Below the pieces are notes generated by a model. That model had not been told where the DNA came from. It was given only the letters and a program-made list of their open reading frames with translations, and searched no databases. The position numbers were made by a program, and so were the translations under genes. Source: Clostridia bacterium (GTDB lineage: Bacteria > Bacillota > Clostridia > Oscillospirales > CAG-272). From it: 64,000 nt of DNA. Numbering within the stretch: the stretch's first letter is position 1; every line of letters begins with the position of its first letter. Below are positions 61,907 through 64,000 of this stretch, in pieces. The stretch lies in NCBI GenBank assembly GCA_017408585.1, contig JAFQUJ010000017.1:62001-126000 (forward strand), in the 5' to 3' direction.

Positions 61907-62311
61907 TTATTTTGCCTCAATTGTTTCGTCGATTATCTCGGCGTCGGGTGCGTTAATTGATACGCTTCTAATACCGTTCATACAGCCACTCTTTGACTTG
62001 TAGCCCTCCTCGCTCATTGCGATGCTCTCGCCATTGGTTGCGATAAGTCTGTAACGATAAAGGCCTGCCTTGTCAAAGTAAACCTCGAACTTTGGACATT
62101 TTAGCTCGGTTGGATTTTTGAGTGTTTGGTCCTCAATCCTTCCCTCCTCTACGCATCTCTTTGCGTTTCTTGCGATGCTGTCCATGCCCTGCTTGCATGA
62201 TGCCTTGCTTGCATAAATCTGCGAGGAAACTGCGATTTTTTCCTTGTTTGCAGCAAGAAGGCAAAAGTTAAACTTGCCGGTTGGTGTTTTCTTGATGATG
62301 AATGTGCCCAT
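61907..62311 (-). CDS. YegP-like protein with two DUF1508 repeats
   Basis: A 134-residue protein made of two DUF1508 modules (about 3-55 and 68-125): GKFNFCLLAANKEKIAVSSQIYASKASCKQGMDSI is matched by the second module's YRYRLIATNGESIAMSEEGYKSKSGCMNGI (cited in part). The family (YegP in E. coli) is widespread and of unknown function. GGAGGAG precedes ATG 62311; a longer frame from 62377 overlaps the promoter region and is rejected. Promoter at 62395-62423. Confidence 0.85.
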   Translation of the reverse strand: MGTFIIKKTPTGKFNFCLLAANKEKIAVSSQIYASKASCKQGMDSIARNAKRCVEEGRIEDQTLKNPTELKCPKFEVYFDKAGLYRYRLIATNGESIAMSEEGYKSKSGCMNGIRSVSINAPDAEIIDETIEAK

Positions 62312-62394
62312 AATTCTCCTCCGTTTTCCGTCATGTGACGATATATATAATAATTTTAATATGCTGGGGCTAGTCAAGGGTATATCCTATATTC

Positions 62395-62423
62395 ATTATA
62401 TCAAATTTTTGTCCCCTTGTAAA
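62395..62423 (-). promoter_or_regulatory. Promoter of the YegP-like gene
   Basis: Minus strand TTTACA (62418-62423), 17 bases, perfect TATAAT (62395-62400). Confidence 0.7.
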
Positions 62424-62481
62424 TAGCTTTTTGTAGAAAAAGGTCACATTTTTACTGTTTTTGTCAAGAAAAGCGTAAAAA

Positions 62482-62511
62482 ATGAGCATAGCGTTTTTCG
62501 CTATGCTCACT
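62482..62511 (-). terminator. Terminator of the 62.5-63.3 kb transcript
   Basis: TGAGCATAGCG / CGCTATGCTCA hairpin, followed on the minus strand by TTTTTT. No gene ends here, so it most likely closes the gene-poor transcript that starts near 63316. Confidence 0.75.
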
Positions 62512-62547
62512 ATTTTTTATTCAGGAGTTATTTAAGACGCTATTTAA

Positions 62548-62690
62548 CTAGTACATTGGTCTATCCTCTTTTTCTAGATTTTGTCTTAGACTATTTAGTA
62601 CGATTATTTAGTACATTGGTCTGTCCTCTTTTTTCTAGATTTTGTTTTTTGAATAGCTAACTTAGTACATTGGTCTGTCCTTGTTTTATT
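62548..62690 (-). repeat. Three repeats, each a ribosome-binding site plus ATG-TAC-stop
   Basis: Minus strand GGA(C/T)AGACCAATGTACTA(A/G) occurs three times: mini-ORFs at 62548-62556, 62608-62616 and 62662-62670. Each is preceded by AAGAGGA or AAGGA seven bases before the ATG, and each encodes Met-Tyr then stop. The first two also share AAAATCTAGAAAAA upstream. Spacing is 60 and 54 bases. Confidence 0.8.
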
Positions 62691-63322
62691 CCTTTGACTT
62701 TCGAAATATGCTAATATCTTATTTGGTTTTGGTTTATCTGGTTACTATTTGAAGATTAAACCCTTGCCTTTCTTAGAATTTCTTAGTTATGATTTTCGTT
62801 ACTTGAAAATTAAATCCTCGCTTTATTTTTGAAAGTCCTATTCGTATGATATTCAATTTTTATTTTATTCTTATTTGTTTTCGGTGTGGTATTGCCAGGC
62901 TTCACTAACTAGCTCATCCTCACCTGCATAACCGAGCCACTAAAATTACCGTTTGCGCTCTTTTCTTTAATATCTTTTACAAATCTCTTCGCTACTTGGC
63001 TCTTTTATCTCATTAAGGCACGCTCCTTAATGGTGCTTGCGGTTACGCTATTAAATTGTGCTGGTTCTGTTGCCATTGGATCGTACCTCCTATTCTTAGA
63101 CTAGTCAAATCCCGATTTGCATTTTGACCTTTCTCGTCAGCCAAAATCAACTTGGGTGGTATCTTACCACTTGCGTGCTTGGTAATCCCTTTCCCTTGTC
63201 ATCTATATACACCGTGGGAAAAACCGAGATTTTTCAAGAGGGCTATTCTGGGATTTGTAGCGCTACTTTGATTTTTCTAAATCTTGTATCTACTACTAAT
63301 CTGTGCTCCTCTTTGTACTTTT
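62691..63322 (-). other. Leader-like, gene-poor part of a minus-strand transcript
   Basis: Apart from a 23-codon ORF (63005-63076) there is no gene of normal size. The minus-strand frame of that ORF contains further open stretches of about 30 codons separated by single TAA or TAG codons (for example KSQVAKRFVKDIKEKSANG just after its stop), which may be a decayed small gene. Near 63171-63201 short G/C-richer inverted segments (GGTAAGATACC) occur. Confidence 0.4.
63005..63076 (-). CDS. Possible 23-residue peptide
   Basis: MATEPAQFNSVTASTIKERA followed by LMR and TAA. The ribosome binding site AGGAGGT, eight bases before the ATG, is the best in the region, and a strong promoter lies about 240 bases upstream. 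After the TAA the frame stays open for another 31 codons, so a single C-to-T change in CAA could have truncated a 55-residue protein. Function is unknown; translation of the short form is plausible. Confidence 0.35.
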   Translation of the reverse strand: MATEPAQFNSVTASTIKERALMR

Positions 63323-63351
63323 ATTGTAGCACACTTTTTTCGTTTTGTAAA
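63323..63351 (-). promoter_or_regulatory. Promoter of the gene-poor transcript
   Basis: Minus strand TTTACA (63346-63351), 17 bases, TACAAT (63323-63328) with extended TGC; transcription would start near 63316. Confidence 0.7.
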
Positions 63352-63588
63352 GGGGTTTTGTGAATTTTTTCTAAAAACGCCTCAAAAATTGCCTTTGCTT
63401 TTGTGCATAGTTGCTGAATTTCTATAATATATATATACTTAATATATAAGGTAGGATTTTTCAAAAAAATTCAAATTTTTTTGAAAATTTTTCGATTTTT
63501 ACATTGATTTTCTCCTCCGATGACATGATTTTGGCAAGAATTTTATAGATTATGGCAAAGGCAAGAAACGGATATTTTTTGAATTTTG

Positions 63589-63617
63589 TTTACAAAGGAG
63601 CGATTTGGTGGTAAAAT
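63589..63617 (+). promoter_or_regulatory. Promoter of the metallo-hydrolase gene
   Basis: TTTACA (63589-63594), 17 bases, TAAAAT (63612-63617). The stretch 63352-63588 upstream is very AT-rich and holds no gene. Confidence 0.7.
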
Positions 63618-63650
63618 ATAAATAGAAGGAAATTGAGAGGGGGTAATTTT

Positions 63651-64000
63651 ATGAAGCTTACTTTTATTGGGGCGTCGCATGAGGTTACGGGCTCTTGCAC
63701 GCTACTTAATGCCTGTGGAAAGAATATTTTAATTGACTGTGGCATGGAGCAGGGGGCGGACATCTACGAGAACGCCGATTTGCCGATTTTGCCAATGGAC
63801 ATTGATGCTATTCTTTTAACTCACGCGCACATTGACCACTCGGGAAAAATTCCTGCTATGGTGGCAAGTGGCTATACCGGTCCTATTTACTCAACAGAGG
63901 CAACTCATAGTCTGTGCAAGATTATGCTAAAGGACAGCGCACACATTCAAGAATTCGAGGCAAAGTGGCGTAATCGCAAGGCAAGGCGCTCAGGCGAGGA
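63651..64000 (+). CDS. Metallo-beta-lactamase-fold hydrolase, beta-CASP type (cut by window edge)
   Basis: The first 116 codons are present; the gene runs past base 64000. The peptide starts MKLTFIGASHEVTGSCTLL and has LIDCGMEQG and the metal-binding LLTHAHIDHSG, the order seen in beta-CASP RNA-processing nucleases (CPSF73/YSH1-like family), which differ from RNase J in the GA..EVTGSC opening. It is therefore probably an RNA-cleaving enzyme, though the beta-CASP domain itself is outside the window. AGAGGGGG precedes the ATG with a sigma-A promoter just upstream. Confidence 0.88.
   Translation, partial: MKLTFIGASHEVTGSCTLLNACGKNILIDCGMEQGADIYENADLPILPMDIDAILLTHAHIDHSGKIPAMVASGYTGPIYSTEATHSLCKIMLKDSAHIQEFEAKWRNRKARRSGE

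Noticed and set aside
62548-62690. CRISPR-like array
   Set aside because: Only three repeats of under 20 bases with irregular spacing and related spacers; no cas genes.
63005-63076. Reassigned TAA codon (TAA read as Gln) in the 23-codon ORF
   Set aside because: Dozens of intact genes in the window end at TAA, so recoding is unlikely; a point mutation or chance open frame is simpler.
63124-63363. 79-codon plus-strand frame
   Set aside because: No ribosome binding site, low-complexity product, and it lies opposite a strong minus-strand promoter.

Overview
The window looks like a chromosomal piece of an uncultured anaerobic Bacillota (class Clostridia), probably from the gut. Evidence: Gram-positive sigma-A promoters (TTGACA/TTTACA, 17-bp spacer, TATAAT-like -10, often with an extended TGn) can be read by eye before most genes. 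Shine-Dalgarno sites are strong (AAGGAG). Many secreted lipoproteins carry Clostridia-type lipoboxes. Gene content fits too: MoxR/DUF58/VWA operon, BspA-type leucine-rich repeat proteins, InlB-type repeats, rubrerythrin, xylose genes, MnmM-type methylase, RNase M5-like toprim protein. The standard stop codons TAA, TAG and TGA are all used. No CRISPR array, integrase or transposase gene, or rRNA was found.

Layout. 1-12.7 kb is mostly housekeeping: a cut-off AAA+ ATPase, a DUF4886 protein, ptsI, a Cthe_2159-type lipoprotein, a pyruvate kinase gene broken by one missing base, rmuC, a tyrosine phosphatase, and an overlapping operon epsC - DUF1934 - holA - toprim RNase. 12.7-16.5 kb is an array of five small secreted proteins, four of them lipoproteins, with a repeated hairpin leader. 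16.7-21.1 kb holds xylA-xylB and a lipid-anchored serpin. 21.2-32.3 kb is one five-gene minus-strand operon: a large membrane coiled-coil protein, a MoxR ATPase fused to a long Glu/Arg/Ala coiled coil, a DUF58 protein, and two membrane VWA proteins. 32.8-37.5 kb encodes two large lipoproteins (one a polysaccharide deacetylase). 37.9-42.1 kb handles metals: copA with HMA domains at both ends, and a WYL regulator with mntP. 42.3-46.6 kb is a tandem pair of leucine-rich repeat proteins, with a third relative at 55.5 kb. 46.8-50.9 kb has DUF4186, rubrerythrin, isocitrate dehydrogenase and a DUF4091 protein. 51.4-51.5 kb carries tRNA-Tyr and tRNA-Thr next to a repeat cluster. 51.7-62.3 kb has a small ORF plus MnmM, a lipoprotein, a GH31 glycosidase, an unusual MFS transporter fused to a GH2 glycosidase, a low-molecular-weight phosphatase and a YegP-like protein. 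62.5-63.35 kb is a gene-poor transcription unit with triplicated mini-ORFs. The window ends inside a metallo-beta-lactamase-fold gene.

Together, xylose isomerase/xylulokinase, the GH31 enzyme, the MFS-GH2 fusion, EI of the PTS and pyruvate kinase fit a fermentative, plant- or host-glycan-using lifestyle. The many lipoproteins, repeat proteins and the MoxR/VWA operon point to heavy investment in the cell surface. The items least explained by known families are the 62.5-63.35 kb transcript, the tail-to-tail tRNA-Tyr repeats, the MFS-GH2 fusion, the coiled-coil MoxR operon and the C-terminal domain shared by the leucine-rich repeat proteins. All calls are from reading the sequence; no database search was run.
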